The position numbers and the translations under genes were made by a program. Below, piece by piece: positions 1 through 6,856 of a DNA stretch of 64,000 nucleotides. The DNA is from Exiguobacterium sp018617385 (GTDB lineage: Bacteria > Bacillota > Bacilli > Exiguobacteriales > Exiguobacteriaceae): positions 310,001 to 374,000 of the forward strand of contig NZ_JACSKA010000001.1 of assembly GCF_018617385.1 (NCBI RefSeq). Reading direction: 5' to 3'. The notes below the pieces were generated by a model. That model searched no databases. It was not told where the DNA came from and saw nothing but the letters and a program-made list of their open reading frames with translations. Within the stretch, counting starts at the first letter, position 1; the number at the start of each line of letters is the position of its first letter.

Positions 1-474
1 TTGATCAAAGACACGGAGCAGTTGATCACAGACAAAGCGACAGCCGTTCCTGAGATCGCTGGAAAGAAAGCCGCATTCGTCTCGATGAGCGCGGAAGACC
101 TTTCAAAATTCTATATCTATACGACGGGTGACCCACGCGGTGCCTTCATCGAAGAACTCGGGATGGAGTACCCACAAAACATCTTAGAGGAAGCAGAGAA
201 AACGGATAGCTTCTATCTGGAGCTCAGCAAAGAGAACGCCGACATCTTGAACGACGTCGACATCTTCGTCACATACGGAAATGAAGATACGTTAAAGGCG
301 CTTCAAGCAGACCCGCTCTACAGTAAAGTGCCAGCCATTGAACGTGGCTCGGTCGTCTTGATCGAAGATAACACACCACTTGCAGCGGCAGGAACACCGA
401 CGCCACTCTCGATTGAATATACGATTGATGAGTACGTTTCACGCGTATCGGATGCCCTTGCGAAAGTGAAATGA
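1..474 (+). CDS. Ferric-siderophore ABC transporter substrate-binding lipoprotein, C-terminal part
   Basis: The reading frame is open at the window edge, so only the last 157 or so residues are present and the true start lies upstream. The sequence has the alternating helix/strand pattern of the C-terminal lobe of FecB/FhuD-type binding proteins: a segment around residues 80-110 (VDIFVTYGNEDTL, then LYSKVPAIERGSVVLIED) matches the usual ending, where a conserved 'W/Y..l.Avk.grv' element is followed by a terminal helix. It would capture a ferric siderophore outside the membrane and hand it to the two permeases. Its stop overlaps the next start by four bases (ATGA), so the genes are translationally coupled. 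Family assignment rests mainly on this context. The substrate cannot be told. Confidence 0.85.
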   Translation: MIKDTEQLITDKATAVPEIAGKKAAFVSMSAEDLSKFYIYTTGDPRGAFIEELGMEYPQNILEEAEKTDSFYLELSKENADILNDVDIFVTYGNEDTLKALQADPLYSKVPAIERGSVVLIEDNTPLAAAGTPTPLSIEYTIDEYVSRVSDALAKVK

Positions 475-1496
475 TGCAAACACAAATCAAACAGATGCAC
501 ACGCCAAAGCACTTTCCGCTTCTCTTGATCGGAACGCTTGTACTGACGGTGCTGTGCATCTTGGCATCCCTTGCCTTCGGCTCACGAACAGTCGGGTGGA
601 ATGAACTGCTGGACGGTTTATTCCGTCCGGCTGTTCAGTCGTATGAGGCAGACATTGTCCGGGAGCGGGTCATCCGGACAATCTTTAGTTTCATGTGTGG
701 CGCAGCACTTGGTGTGGCGGGAGCGCTCATGCAGTCGGTGACGCGTAACCCGATCGCCGATCCAAGCATCCTTGGGGTCAACACGGGAGCAGCGCTCGCC
801 GTCGTCATCGGGATCGCGTTCTTCAATATCTCGACAGCGAGTGCGTTCATCTGGTTCGCGCTCGTCGGGGCGCTATTGACGGCCATTTTCGTTTTCGGTA
901 TCGGTTCGCTTGGAAGAGGAGGGGCGACCCCGCTCAAACTCGTCTTAGCGGGAGCGGCGACAAGTGCAGCACTATCGTCGCTCGTCATGGCGCTCATGAT
1001 TCCACGCTCGAACGTCATGGATCAGTTCCGTTTTTGGCAAGTTGGGAGTGTCGGTGCAGGAAATCTGGATTCGATTTATACCTTTTTACCGTTTCTTTTA
1101 ATCGGTCTCGTGATTGCGGTCGTGACCGCGCCTTCTTTGAACGCACTCGCACTCGGGGAGGAGATGGCGAAGAGCCTCGGCGTTCGGACAGGCACGTTGA
1201 AACTGACCGCCTCGTTCGCCGGCGTGATTTTGTGTGGGGCAGCGACAGCGCTTGCCGGACCGATCGGATTTATCGGGCTACTCGCACCCCATTTGATTCG
1301 CCTCGTGCTCGGTCCGGATCAACGCTATCTCATGCCGATGTCCGCTTTTGCGGGCGCCATCATCTTAACTTTCTCGGACGTCATCGGACGTTTGCTCGGA
1401 AGTCCGGGTGAACTCGAGGTCGGGATTGTGACGGCGTTCATCGGGGCACCAATCTTGATTCTATTGACAATGAAAGTAAAGGTAAGAGGACTATGA
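471..1496 (+). CDS. Iron-siderophore ABC transporter permease, FecCD family (first)
   Basis: This 341-residue integral membrane protein belongs to the BtuC/FecCD permease family. It shows the hallmark motif GALMQSVTRNPIADPSILGVNTGA (given here only as landmark, residues about 84-107), about ten hydrophobic segments, and the family C-terminal pattern GFIGLLAPHLIRLVLGPDQR near residue 265, which includes the cytoplasmic loop that docks onto the ATPase. Family members are usually 330-350 residues, so it is full length. It overlaps its neighbours by ATGA on both sides, marking a tightly coupled operon with the binding protein, a second permease and the ATPase. It would form half of the heterodimeric channel that imports a ferric siderophore. 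Confidence 0.93.
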   Translation: MMQTQIKQMHTPKHFPLLLIGTLVLTVLCILASLAFGSRTVGWNELLDGLFRPAVQSYEADIVRERVIRTIFSFMCGAALGVAGALMQSVTRNPIADPSILGVNTGAALAVVIGIAFFNISTASAFIWFALVGALLTAIFVFGIGSLGRGGATPLKLVLAGAATSAALSSLVMALMIPRSNVMDQFRFWQVGSVGAGNLDSIYTFLPFLLIGLVIAVVTAPSLNALALGEEMAKSLGVRTGTLKLTASFAGVILCGAATALAGPIGFIGLLAPHLIRLVLGPDQRYLMPMSAFAGAIILTFSDVIGRLLGSPGELEVGIVTAFIGAPILILLTMKVKVRGL

Positions 1497-2524
1497 TGCA
1501 ACCAGCGATTGAACAAATCAGACAAGGTCGCATGAAGCGACGCCGTCGTTATGTCGGGATGACGCTTCTTTTGACCATCATAGCGGTAGTATTGAGCGGG
1601 TTAATGCTCATGTTGGGCAATACGATTTATCCGGTTCAGGATGTCATCCGCGTCTTGCTTGGGGAAGACGTAAAAGGGGCGACGTTCGCCGTTGAAGTGT
1701 TGCGTTTACCACGTATGCTTGCTGGTGTCTTTGCCGGTGCAGCATTTGGTGCCGCGGGAACCATCTTCCAAACGATGCTTCGAAATCCGCTCGCCAACCC
1801 GAATGTCATCGGGATCACGACCGGTTCGAGTGCGGCGGCTGTCTTTTGTATCGTCGTCCTCCAGTCGAGTGAAGCGGTCATCTCGATTGCATCAATCATT
1901 GGTGGGCTGGTGACCGTGCTCGTCATCTATTTCCTATCCAAAGGTGCCGCGTTCTCCATTGGTCGTCTCGTATTAGTGGGGATTGGGATTCAAGCGATGC
2001 TCACAGCCGTTATCAACTATTTACTGCTCATCAGCCGACAAAACGATGTCGCGATGGCGATGCGATGGTTGACAGGAAGTTTAAATGGGGCGAAACTTGA
2101 AGAGTTGCCGCCTTTAATCATCACGGTACTCATCTGTTTACCGATTGTCCTGTTGCTCACTCGTCAGCTCGAAATGCTCGAGCTCGGGGAAATGGCGGCG
2201 ACAGGGTTGGGCATCAATACGAACCAGACCCGACTTCTACTCATTGTCGCGGCAGTATTCATGCTCGCTCTCGCGACTGCGACAACGGGACCGATTGCCT
2301 TTATTGCCTTCTTGGCAGGACCGATTGCTAAACGGCTCGTCGGGACGAGCCACGCCGGAATCTTGCCGGCAGCGCTTGTCGGCATCATCTTAGTGCTCGC
2401 GGCCGACCTCGTCGGACAATTCGCCTTCACGGCACGCTATCCGGTCGGTGTCATCACCGGCATCATCGGCGCGCCTTATCTCTTATACTTGTTGATTCGG
2501 ATGAACCAGAAAGGGGACTTCTAA
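1493..2524 (+). CDS. Iron-siderophore ABC transporter permease, FecCD family (second)
   Basis: This 343-residue protein is the partner permease. It carries the FecCD signature around residues 82-105 (GTIFQTMLRNPLANPNVIGITTG region) and the docking-loop region GPIAFIAFLAGPIAKRL near residue 262. In this copy the usual 'GLxxPHxxR' is changed to 'AFLAGPIAKR', as seen in FhuG/YfhA-like second subunits. Roughly ten transmembrane segments are visible. It starts within the stop of the first permease (ATGA) and is followed directly by the ATPase gene with no gap, so all are made from one mRNA. Together with the first permease it would form the siderophore channel. Confidence 0.92.
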   Translation: MMQPAIEQIRQGRMKRRRRYVGMTLLLTIIAVVLSGLMLMLGNTIYPVQDVIRVLLGEDVKGATFAVEVLRLPRMLAGVFAGAAFGAAGTIFQTMLRNPLANPNVIGITTGSSAAAVFCIVVLQSSEAVISIASIIGGLVTVLVIYFLSKGAAFSIGRLVLVGIGIQAMLTAVINYLLLISRQNDVAMAMRWLTGSLNGAKLEELPPLIITVLICLPIVLLLTRQLEMLELGEMAATGLGINTNQTRLLLIVAAVFMLALATATTGPIAFIAFLAGPIAKRLVGTSHAGILPAALVGIILVLAADLVGQFAFTARYPVGVITGIIGAPYLLYLLIRMNQKGDF

Positions 2525-3361
2525 ATGGCATCCATTATGAAAGTGGACCATCTCACCTCAGGATACGAGGACAAGATGATTTTGAACGATATCAGCCTTG
2601 AAATTCCGAGCAATCAAATCAGCATCATCATCGGTGCGAACGGTTGCGGGAAGTCGACGCTACTGAAGACGATGGCACGCCTCATTAAGCCGAGTGCCGG
2701 TCAAGTGACACTTCACGATAAGCCGATTTCGAAGATGGCACCGAAAAAATTAGCGCGTGTCCTCGGGATGTTGCCACAGTCCCCGGTCGTACCAGAAGGG
2801 ATCACGGTCGCCGATCTCGTCGGTCGTGGTCGCTACCCGCATCAATCCTTTTTAAAGGGCTGGACGAAAGCCGATTACGAAGCTGTCGCCGAGGCCATGG
2901 AGATGATGAATATCACGGAGTTTGCGGACCGTCCCATCGACGAGTTGTCAGGCGGACAGCGGCAACGCGTCTGGATTGCGATGGCACTGGCTCAACAGAC
3001 AGACGTTCTCTTCTTAGATGAACCGACGACATATCTCGATATCACATACCAGGTCGAGATTCTCGACTTGTTGACGGACTTGAACCGGAAGTATGGGACG
3101 ACGATCGTCATGGTGCTTCACGATATCAACTTGTCGGCGCGTTATGCGGACTATATCTTCGCGCTCGACAAAGGAAAGTTGATCGCAGAAGGAAAGCCGT
3201 CGGACGTCATCACGTGTGATTTGATCCATCGTGTGTTCAACCTTCGCTGTTCGGTCATGTGTGATCCGGTATCCGGTTCACCGTCCGTGATTCCGATTGG
3301 TCGCCATCACGTGCAGACGGAAAGGGAAGAAGCGCCTGTCGCACAGCTTGAATTGGTATAA
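2525..3361 (+). CDS. Iron-siderophore ABC transporter ATP-binding protein, FecE/YusV type
   Basis: This 278-residue cytoplasmic ATPase powers the siderophore importer. Visible motifs are Walker A GANGCGKST (about residues 37-45), the Q-loop near LPQSP, the signature LSGGQRQR (from residue 141), Walker B VLFLDEPTTYLD (about 160-171) and the switch histidine in MVLHDINLSARYAD. The length equals that of B. subtilis YusV, FhuC and similar proteins. The gene abuts the second permease (stop TAA then ATG) and closes the operon; a hairpin with a T run follows at 3381-3407. No Fur box could be sought, because the operon promoter lies outside the window. Confidence 0.94.
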   Translation: MASIMKVDHLTSGYEDKMILNDISLEIPSNQISIIIGANGCGKSTLLKTMARLIKPSAGQVTLHDKPISKMAPKKLARVLGMLPQSPVVPEGITVADLVGRGRYPHQSFLKGWTKADYEAVAEAMEMMNITEFADRPIDELSGGQRQRVWIAMALAQQTDVLFLDEPTTYLDITYQVEILDLLTDLNRKYGTTIVMVLHDINLSARYADYIFALDKGKLIAEGKPSDVITCDLIHRVFNLRCSVMCDPVSGSPSVIPIGRHHVQTEREEAPVAQLELV

Positions 3362-3380
3362 CTACGTATAGACAGTCAAA

Positions 3381-3407
3381 AAGGGGTGAGCGCTCCTTCT
3401 TTTTTGT
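3381..3407 (+). terminator. Intrinsic terminator of the siderophore transporter operon
   Basis: AAGGGG (3381-3386) pairs with CTCCTT (3393-3398) around a six-base loop and is followed by a run of six T. It lies 20 bases past the ATPase stop codon. Confidence 0.6.
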
Positions 3408-3436
3408 TTATTCATGAAAGCGTTTGTAAAAAGTCA

Positions 3437-3465
3437 TTGACTTCTCTTTGGGCTGGGTGTATGCT
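3437..3465 (+). promoter_or_regulatory. SigA-type promoter of cdd
   Basis: TTGACT (3437-3442) and TATGCT (3460-3465) are separated by exactly 17 bases, a good match to the vegetative promoter consensus. The cytidine deaminase start codon lies about 70 bases downstream, preceded by an AGAGGA ribosome binding site with a rather long spacing. Confidence 0.65.
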
Positions 3466-3538
3466 AAAAATCCTGCCCAAAATGAGAGGCATGGGGACTG
3501 GCATCAGTTCATTCGATATTCGAGAGGAATGACTTAAG

Positions 3539-3937
3539 ATGAACCAACAACAATTAGTCGAGCGCGCACGCCAATTGAAGGACAATGCGTATTCACCATA
3601 TTCGAAGTTCCGCGTCGGGGCGGCACTTCTCATGAAGGATGGTACGGTCATCGACGGCGTCAACGTCGAGAACGTCTCGTTCGGAGCAACAAACTGTGCA
3701 GAGCGCACAGCCATTTTCACAGCGGTCGCAAAAGGATACAAAAAAGGTGACTTCGAAGCGGTTGCCGTGTCTGGGGACACGGAAGACTTCTTGCCACCAT
3801 GTAGCATCTGCCGCCAGGTCATGGTCGAGTTTGGCGATCCTGACTTCAAAGTACTGCTCACAAACGGCAACGCCGATGTGAAAGAAGTGACGCTTGGGGA
3901 GCTCGTCCCACTAGCGTTCACCGATTTGGATATGTGA
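3539..3937 (+). CDS. cdd: Cytidine deaminase, tetrameric type
   Basis: Converts cytidine and deoxycytidine to uridine and deoxyuridine in pyrimidine salvage. The 132-residue length is that of the small homotetrameric enzymes such as B. subtilis Cdd. The three zinc cysteines are C53 (in NCAERTA, with catalytic E55), C88 and C91 (PPCSICRQV). The substrate-contacting FRVGAAL stretch is at residues 24-30 and NVEN at 42-45. It has its own promoter and terminator and so appears monocistronic; in many Bacillales cdd sits next to era, which is not the case here. Confidence 0.96.
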   Translation: MNQQQLVERARQLKDNAYSPYSKFRVGAALLMKDGTVIDGVNVENVSFGATNCAERTAIFTAVAKGYKKGDFEAVAVSGDTEDFLPPCSICRQVMVEFGDPDFKVLLTNGNADVKEVTLGELVPLAFTDLDM

Positions 3938-3939
3938 TG

Positions 3940-3978
3940 AAGAAGCGCTGATTCTGCCTTAGAGTCAGCGCTTCTTTA
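3940..3978 (+). terminator. Intrinsic terminator of cdd
   Basis: AAGAAGCGCTGA (3940-3951) pairs perfectly with TCAGCGCTTCTT (3965-3976); the stem extends inward by four more pairs. A T-rich tail follows. It ends just before the toxin-antitoxin operator. Confidence 0.8.
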
Positions 3979-3982
3979 AAAG

Positions 3983-4018
3983 TTGTTTTATTGTACAATA
4001 AAAAGTACAATAAAACAA
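3983..4018 (+). promoter_or_regulatory. Palindromic operator/promoter of the yefM-yoeB toxin-antitoxin operon
   Basis: A perfect 14-base inverted repeat, TTGTTTTATTGTAC (3983-3996) and GTACAATAAAACAA (4005-4018), has an 8-base spacer. The left arm runs into the smaller perfect palindrome TTGTACAA (3991-3998), containing the TGTACA hexamer known as the core YefM-YoeB binding element in E. coli. Two TACAAT hexamers (3995-4000 and 4006-4011) are candidate -10 boxes; the second lies 17 bases from TTGTTT (3983-3988). The antitoxin start is at 4030. Binding here would repress the operon; that role is inferred from the family. Confidence 0.75.
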
Positions 4019-4029
4019 AAGGGGTGAAA

Positions 4030-4287
4030 ATGATGTCTACCATCACATATAGTGACGCTAGAAAAAACTTCAAGAAAGTATTAGATCAAGTGCATGAAAA
4101 TAGTGAGGCAATTGTCATCTCGCGTAAAAACAGTGAAAATGCAGTGATCATGTCCGAAGAAGAATATGAAAGCTTGATGGAAACGATTTATTTGTTGCGT
4201 AGTCCTAAAAACGCTGAACGTTTATTAGATTCTATTAAACAAATTGAGAATAATGAAGCAAAAGAAAGAAAATTGATGAATGAGTAG
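4030..4287 (+). CDS. yefM: Antitoxin of the YefM/Phd family
   Basis: This 85-residue protein would bind and neutralise the YoeB toxin encoded next and repress their shared operon. The N-terminal half (TYSDARKNFKKVLDQVHENSEAIVISRK region) is the Phd/YefM DNA-binding fold, followed by VIMSEEEYESLMETIYLL, a hallmark of YefM, and a charged C-terminal tail that would wrap the toxin. The start at 4030 is chosen because AAAGGGG (about 4018-4024) precedes it and the upstream in-frame codons fall inside the operator. A second ATG follows directly. It overlaps the toxin by eight bases. Local base composition is distinctly richer in A+T than the neighbouring genes, as expected of a mobile toxin-antitoxin cassette. 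Confidence 0.9.
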   Translation: MMSTITYSDARKNFKKVLDQVHENSEAIVISRKNSENAVIMSEEEYESLMETIYLLRSPKNAERLLDSIKQIENNEAKERKLMNE

Positions 4288-4546
4288 GTTTCTATTATTC
4301 ACAGACAACGGCTGGGAAGATTATTTATACTGGCAAAAAGAAGATAAAAAGAAATTAAAGCGTATTAATTCGTTGATTGAAGACGTAAGAAGAAATGGAA
4401 ATTTAGATGGAGTTGGAAAACCAGAGGCTTTAAAAGGGAACCTACAGGGTTTCTATAGTCGGAGAATCGACTCGGAACACCGACTTGTCTATCGAGCGAC
4501 AGATCAGCACGTCGAAATTTTACAGTGTCGCTATCACTATTCATAA
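4280..4546 (+). CDS. yoeB: YoeB-family mRNA interferase toxin
   Basis: This 88-residue protein resembles E. coli YoeB along its whole length: WEDYLYWQKEDKKKLKRIN, GKPEALKGNLQGFYSRRI, EHRLVYR and the terminal CRYHY. Residues corresponding to the catalytic set (E46, R65, H83, Y84 in E. coli) are E49, R68, H86 and Y87, so it should be active. YoeB cleaves mRNA in the ribosomal A site after stress frees it from YefM. The gene begins inside the antitoxin gene (eight-base overlap), which couples their translation, and a terminator follows at 4550-4584. Confidence 0.95.
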   Translation: MSRFLLFTDNGWEDYLYWQKEDKKKLKRINSLIEDVRRNGNLDGVGKPEALKGNLQGFYSRRIDSEHRLVYRATDQHVEILQCRYHYS

Positions 4547-4549
4547 ACT

Positions 4550-4584
4550 AGACTCACATCAATCAAAGATGAGAGTCTTTTTTT
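4550..4584 (+). terminator. Intrinsic terminator of yefM-yoeB
   Basis: AGACTCACATC (4550-4560) pairs with GATGAGAGTCT (4568-4578) with one A-A mismatch, followed by seven T. The T run overlaps the -35 box of the next promoter (4583-4588), a compact arrangement. Confidence 0.75.
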
Positions 4585-4611
4585 GACATTTCGAGAATTA
4601 TCGAATAACAT
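4583..4611 (+). promoter_or_regulatory. Promoter and operator of the ArsR-type regulator gene
   Basis: TTGACA (4583-4588) and TAACAT (4606-4611) are 17 bases apart. Between and across them lies ATTTCGA (4588-4594), six bases, then TCGAATA (4601-4607), an inverted repeat with one mismatch. The same element, with the same six-base spacer, lies in front of the transporter genes at 4954-4973. A regulator bound here would block the promoter, consistent with autorepression. The start codon lies only seven bases past the -10 box, so the transcript may be nearly leaderless. Confidence 0.65.
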
Positions 4612-4617
4612 GAGCGT

Positions 4618-4935
4618 ATGAAAAATGCTGTGGAACTTTTTAAAGTGTTGGGAAATGAAACGAGGCTCGAAATGTTGCATTGGTTAAAAGAACCGATGCG
4701 TCACTTCGACAAACCGACAGCGCATCTTACAAAAAATATGAGCGAGAAAGGAGGCGTATGCGTTGGGGATATCCAGGAAAAGACTACGTTATCCCCATCG
4801 ACGGTCTCACATTATTTAAAAATGATGCAAAGCGTTGGATTGTTAGAGTCAGAGCGACACGGGCAGTGGACGTACTATCGAAGAAATGAAGAAGTGCTCC
4901 AAGAACTGTCTCGGTATATCGGAGAAGAGCTTTGA
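4618..4935 (+). CDS. ArsR-family winged-helix transcriptional regulator
   Basis: This 105-residue protein has the ArsR/SmtB pattern: ELFKVLGNETRLEML (residues 5-19), then after a longer than usual loop CVGDIQEKTTLSPSTVSHYLKMMQSVGLLESERHGQWTYYRR (recognition helix and wing). A single cysteine (CVGDI) sits where metal-type members often have ELCVCDL, but a second nearby cysteine is missing, so metal sensing is not supported. Members of this subgroup often repress adjacent membrane transporters. The paired inverted repeats at 4588-4607 and 4954-4973 suggest it represses itself and the two DUF606 genes. The inducing signal is unknown. Confidence 0.85.
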   Translation: MKNAVELFKVLGNETRLEMLHWLKEPMRHFDKPTAHLTKNMSEKGGVCVGDIQEKTTLSPSTVSHYLKMMQSVGLLESERHGQWTYYRRNEEVLQELSRYIGEEL

Positions 4936-4953
4936 CTCTTTTCCACGCTTTTA

Positions 4954-4973
4954 ATTTCGATTTTTCTCGAAAT
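4954..4973 (+). promoter_or_regulatory. Second copy of the ArsR-type operator, before the DUF606 genes
   Basis: ATTTCGA (4954-4960), six bases, TCGAAAT (4967-4973) is a perfect 7+7 inverted repeat, almost identical to that over the regulator's own promoter. TTGACT (4932-4937) overlaps the end of the regulator gene and might act as a -35 box, but no good -10 partner is evident. Confidence 0.6.
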
Positions 4974-5011
4974 ATAGATATAAGCAGCGTATGGAAATGG
5001 AGGAAGGCAGT

Positions 5012-5440
5012 ATGAAATCAATCTTTTATGTCCTCGCTTTTTTAGCGGGTGTGGCGCTCAGTCTTGAGGGAGCGATGTATGCGAGTTTAGGAGAGACAAT
5101 CGGAAAACTCGAAAGTAGTTTATATAACTTTGCCGTCGGTACGATTATTTTAGGTGTGGCGCTATTATTCTTCGGCAAAGGCAAATTGTCTTACACGAAA
5201 GAAGCACCGAAGTGGCAGTTGACAGGAGGACTACTTGGATTGATTTATCTCACGATTCTTGTCGTCGGAATCCCGTTGATTGGAGTCGGTATGGCAATGA
5301 GTAGTGTCGTCGTCGGTCAATTGATCATGTCGATGGTAATCGAACACAACGGTTGGCTTGGAAGTCCGAAAGTGACAGTACGAAAAGAAAAAATTATGGC
5401 GGTCGCACTGATGATCGTATCGTTATTCTTAATCTATTAA
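5012..5440 (+). CDS. DMT-superfamily transporter subunit, DUF606 (YdcZ type), first of pair
   Basis: A 142-residue inner membrane protein with about five transmembrane segments. The pattern SLEGAMYASLGETIGKLESS, followed by GLIYLTILVVGIPLIGVGMAMSSVVVGQLIMSMVIEHNGWLG, is typical of DUF606/YdcZ proteins, distant relatives of the small drug/metabolite transporters. The start at 5012 is chosen because GGAGGAAGG (4999-5007) stands before it; the upstream ATG codons at 4991 and 4997 lack a suitable site. A second DUF606 gene follows after 16 bases, so the two proteins probably work as a heteromer. The substrate is unknown. Regulation by the preceding ArsR-type protein is inferred from the shared operator. 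Confidence 0.85.
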   Translation: MKSIFYVLAFLAGVALSLEGAMYASLGETIGKLESSLYNFAVGTIILGVALLFFGKGKLSYTKEAPKWQLTGGLLGLIYLTILVVGIPLIGVGMAMSSVVVGQLIMSMVIEHNGWLGSPKVTVRKEKIMAVALMIVSLFLIY

Positions 5441-5456
5441 TCGGGAGGTTGTAAAC

Positions 5457-5939
5457 ATGTCTATCTTATTATTGCTCGTCACTGTGATTGGGGGCGCACT
5501 CCTCAGTGCTCAATCTTCGGTGAATGGCGCGTTTAGCCGTAAAGCCGGTACATTAGAAAGTGCATTCTTAACATTCATTACGGGAGCTATGATGTTGTTC
5601 TTACTCGTATTGTTCTTTGGCAGCGGGAAAATTTTAAGCATTTTAGACGCTCCGATTTGGCAATTGAGTGCCGTGTGGCTCGGGGTTGGTTATTTATTTT
5701 TGACGATTTTAGCAGTACCTAAAATCGGTGTCATCGCAGCAAATCTAGCCGCGATCATCGGTCAACTGTCGATGGGAATGGTCATTGACCATTTTGGATG
5801 GTTCGAAGGTGCTGTGATTCCATTCGACACGAAACGGTTAATTGCGTTGATTTTGATGATTGTCGCATTGCGATTATTGTATGTAGGGAACATAAAACAA
5901 GCGAAAGAAAGGTCTACTTCCAAATCGATCGCATCATAA
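5457..5939 (+). CDS. DMT-superfamily transporter subunit, DUF606 (YdcZ type), second of pair
   Basis: A 160-residue membrane protein paralogous to the gene before it, with GGALLSAQSSVNGAFSRKAGTLESAFLTFITG, a membrane segment ending in LILMIVALRLLYVG, and the matching QLSMGMVIDHFGWF block near residue 105. About five transmembrane segments and a basic C-terminal tail (IKQAKERSTSK) are visible. The ribosome binding site GGGAGGTTG (around 5443-5450) precedes the ATG. It ends the operon; a strong bidirectional terminator lies immediately downstream. As with its partner, the exported or imported compound cannot be read from the sequence. Confidence 0.85.
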   Translation: MSILLLLVTVIGGALLSAQSSVNGAFSRKAGTLESAFLTFITGAMMLFLLVLFFGSGKILSILDAPIWQLSAVWLGVGYLFLTILAVPKIGVIAANLAAIIGQLSMGMVIDHFGWFEGAVIPFDTKRLIALILMIVALRLLYVGNIKQAKERSTSKSIAS

Positions 5940-5941
5940 GA

Positions 5942-5975
5942 AAATCTCCTGAAACACGAGTTTCAGGAGATTTTT
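5942..5975. terminator. Bidirectional terminator between DUF606 pair and MBL-fold gene
   Basis: AAATCTCCTGAAAC (5942-5955), a four-base loop, then GTTTCAGGAGATTT (5960-5973): a perfect 14-base stem flanked by A and T runs, so it can act on both convergent transcripts. Confidence 0.9.
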
Positions 5976-5976
5976 G

Positions 5977-6738
5977 TTATAGACTGATTGATTCACCGTC
6001 TTCAGGAACAATTAGTTGATTGGCAAATTCATGCTCGTCTGCATAAGCTCGTAAGTCAGTCCGTGACAAGTTCCAGTGGTTCACTGCCTCCATATGGACG
6101 GCGATGATGCTAGTTTCCGGGGCAGCTTCTGCTACATGACGTACGTCCACTTCATTCATGACGAGTGAACCACCTTCTAAGAATTGATTGTCTCCCGCAT
6201 TGACGACGATCACCTCTGGACGATGCGATTGAATGGTGTCAGCGACACCCTCATACCAAACTGTATCTCCAGCGACGTATAACGTTTTTTCTGCTTCATG
6301 TGTAAAGACGACACCGCACACTTCACCAGTCAACGCTAAGATATCGCCGCGACCATGCTCGCCGACCGTTTTGGAGAGATGAACATCTTCGAATTCGGTC
6401 GATTCAGCCAGCACGCGCACGTCTTTAAATCCATCTTGTTGAATCGTGTTCTGGTCTGCCTCGTTTTGAACGAAAATCGGAAGCTCTTTTGAAAGTGCTT
6501 CTTTTGCGACTTCGTCATAGTGATCGAGATGAAGGTGAGTCAAGATGACGGCGTCAATTCCGTGTAGAAGATTTTCAATCGAAATCGGTAATTCGACGAG
6601 TGGATTTTGCTCATCTTGACGAGCCGAGTTTGGGAAAGGTGGATACGTGCCTTTCTTCGCAAGAAATGGATCGATGAGAAACGTTTTCCCAGCATACTCG
6701 AGTCGTAGTGTCGCGTTTCGGATCAATTGAATGTTCAT
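5977..6738 (-). CDS. MBL-fold metal-dependent hydrolase, UlaG-like
   Basis: A 253-residue cytoplasmic metallo-beta-lactamase-fold protein. The zinc motif is T-H-L-H-L-D-H (H68, H70, D72, H73), followed by AGDTVWYEG near residue 160 and a late histidine in IIAVHMEAVNHW. The short N-terminal entry (IRNATLRLEYAGKTFLIDPFL) is that of UlaG/YtkL-like proteins, which act on phosphorylated or lactone substrates; the actual substrate is unknown. The start at 6738 is preferred over an in-frame ATG at 6759 because AAAGGAGA lies just before it, inside the longer frame. It is divergent from the Lrp-type regulator gene, whose inverted repeat (6807-6840) lies between them, so control by that regulator is plausible. 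Confidence 0.8.
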   Translation of the reverse strand: MNIQLIRNATLRLEYAGKTFLIDPFLAKKGTYPPFPNSARQDEQNPLVELPISIENLLHGIDAVILTHLHLDHYDEVAKEALSKELPIFVQNEADQNTIQQDGFKDVRVLAESTEFEDVHLSKTVGEHGRGDILALTGEVCGVVFTHEAEKTLYVAGDTVWYEGVADTIQSHRPEVIVVNAGDNQFLEGGSLVMNEVDVRHVAEAAPETSIIAVHMEAVNHWNLSRTDLRAYADEHEFANQLIVPEDGESISL

Positions 6739-6806
6739 AGATGATTCTCCTTTTTCCATGTAGTATATATGTAGTGTAGAGCGTACCCTGTTTGTAAGAC
6801 ATCACT

Positions 6807-6840
6807 TCATTCAAGTCTTGTGGTTGATTTACTTGAATGA
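6807..6840. promoter_or_regulatory. Inverted repeat between MBL hydrolase and Lrp/AsnC regulator genes
   Basis: TCATTCAAGT (6807-6816) and ACTTGAATGA (6831-6840) are perfect inverted copies with a 14-base spacer. The centre-to-centre distance of 24 bases and the position just before the regulator's ribosome binding site fit an Lrp-family operator. Which genes it controls is an inference. Confidence 0.55.
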
Positions 6841-6856
6841 TGAAAGGAGTGAACGT

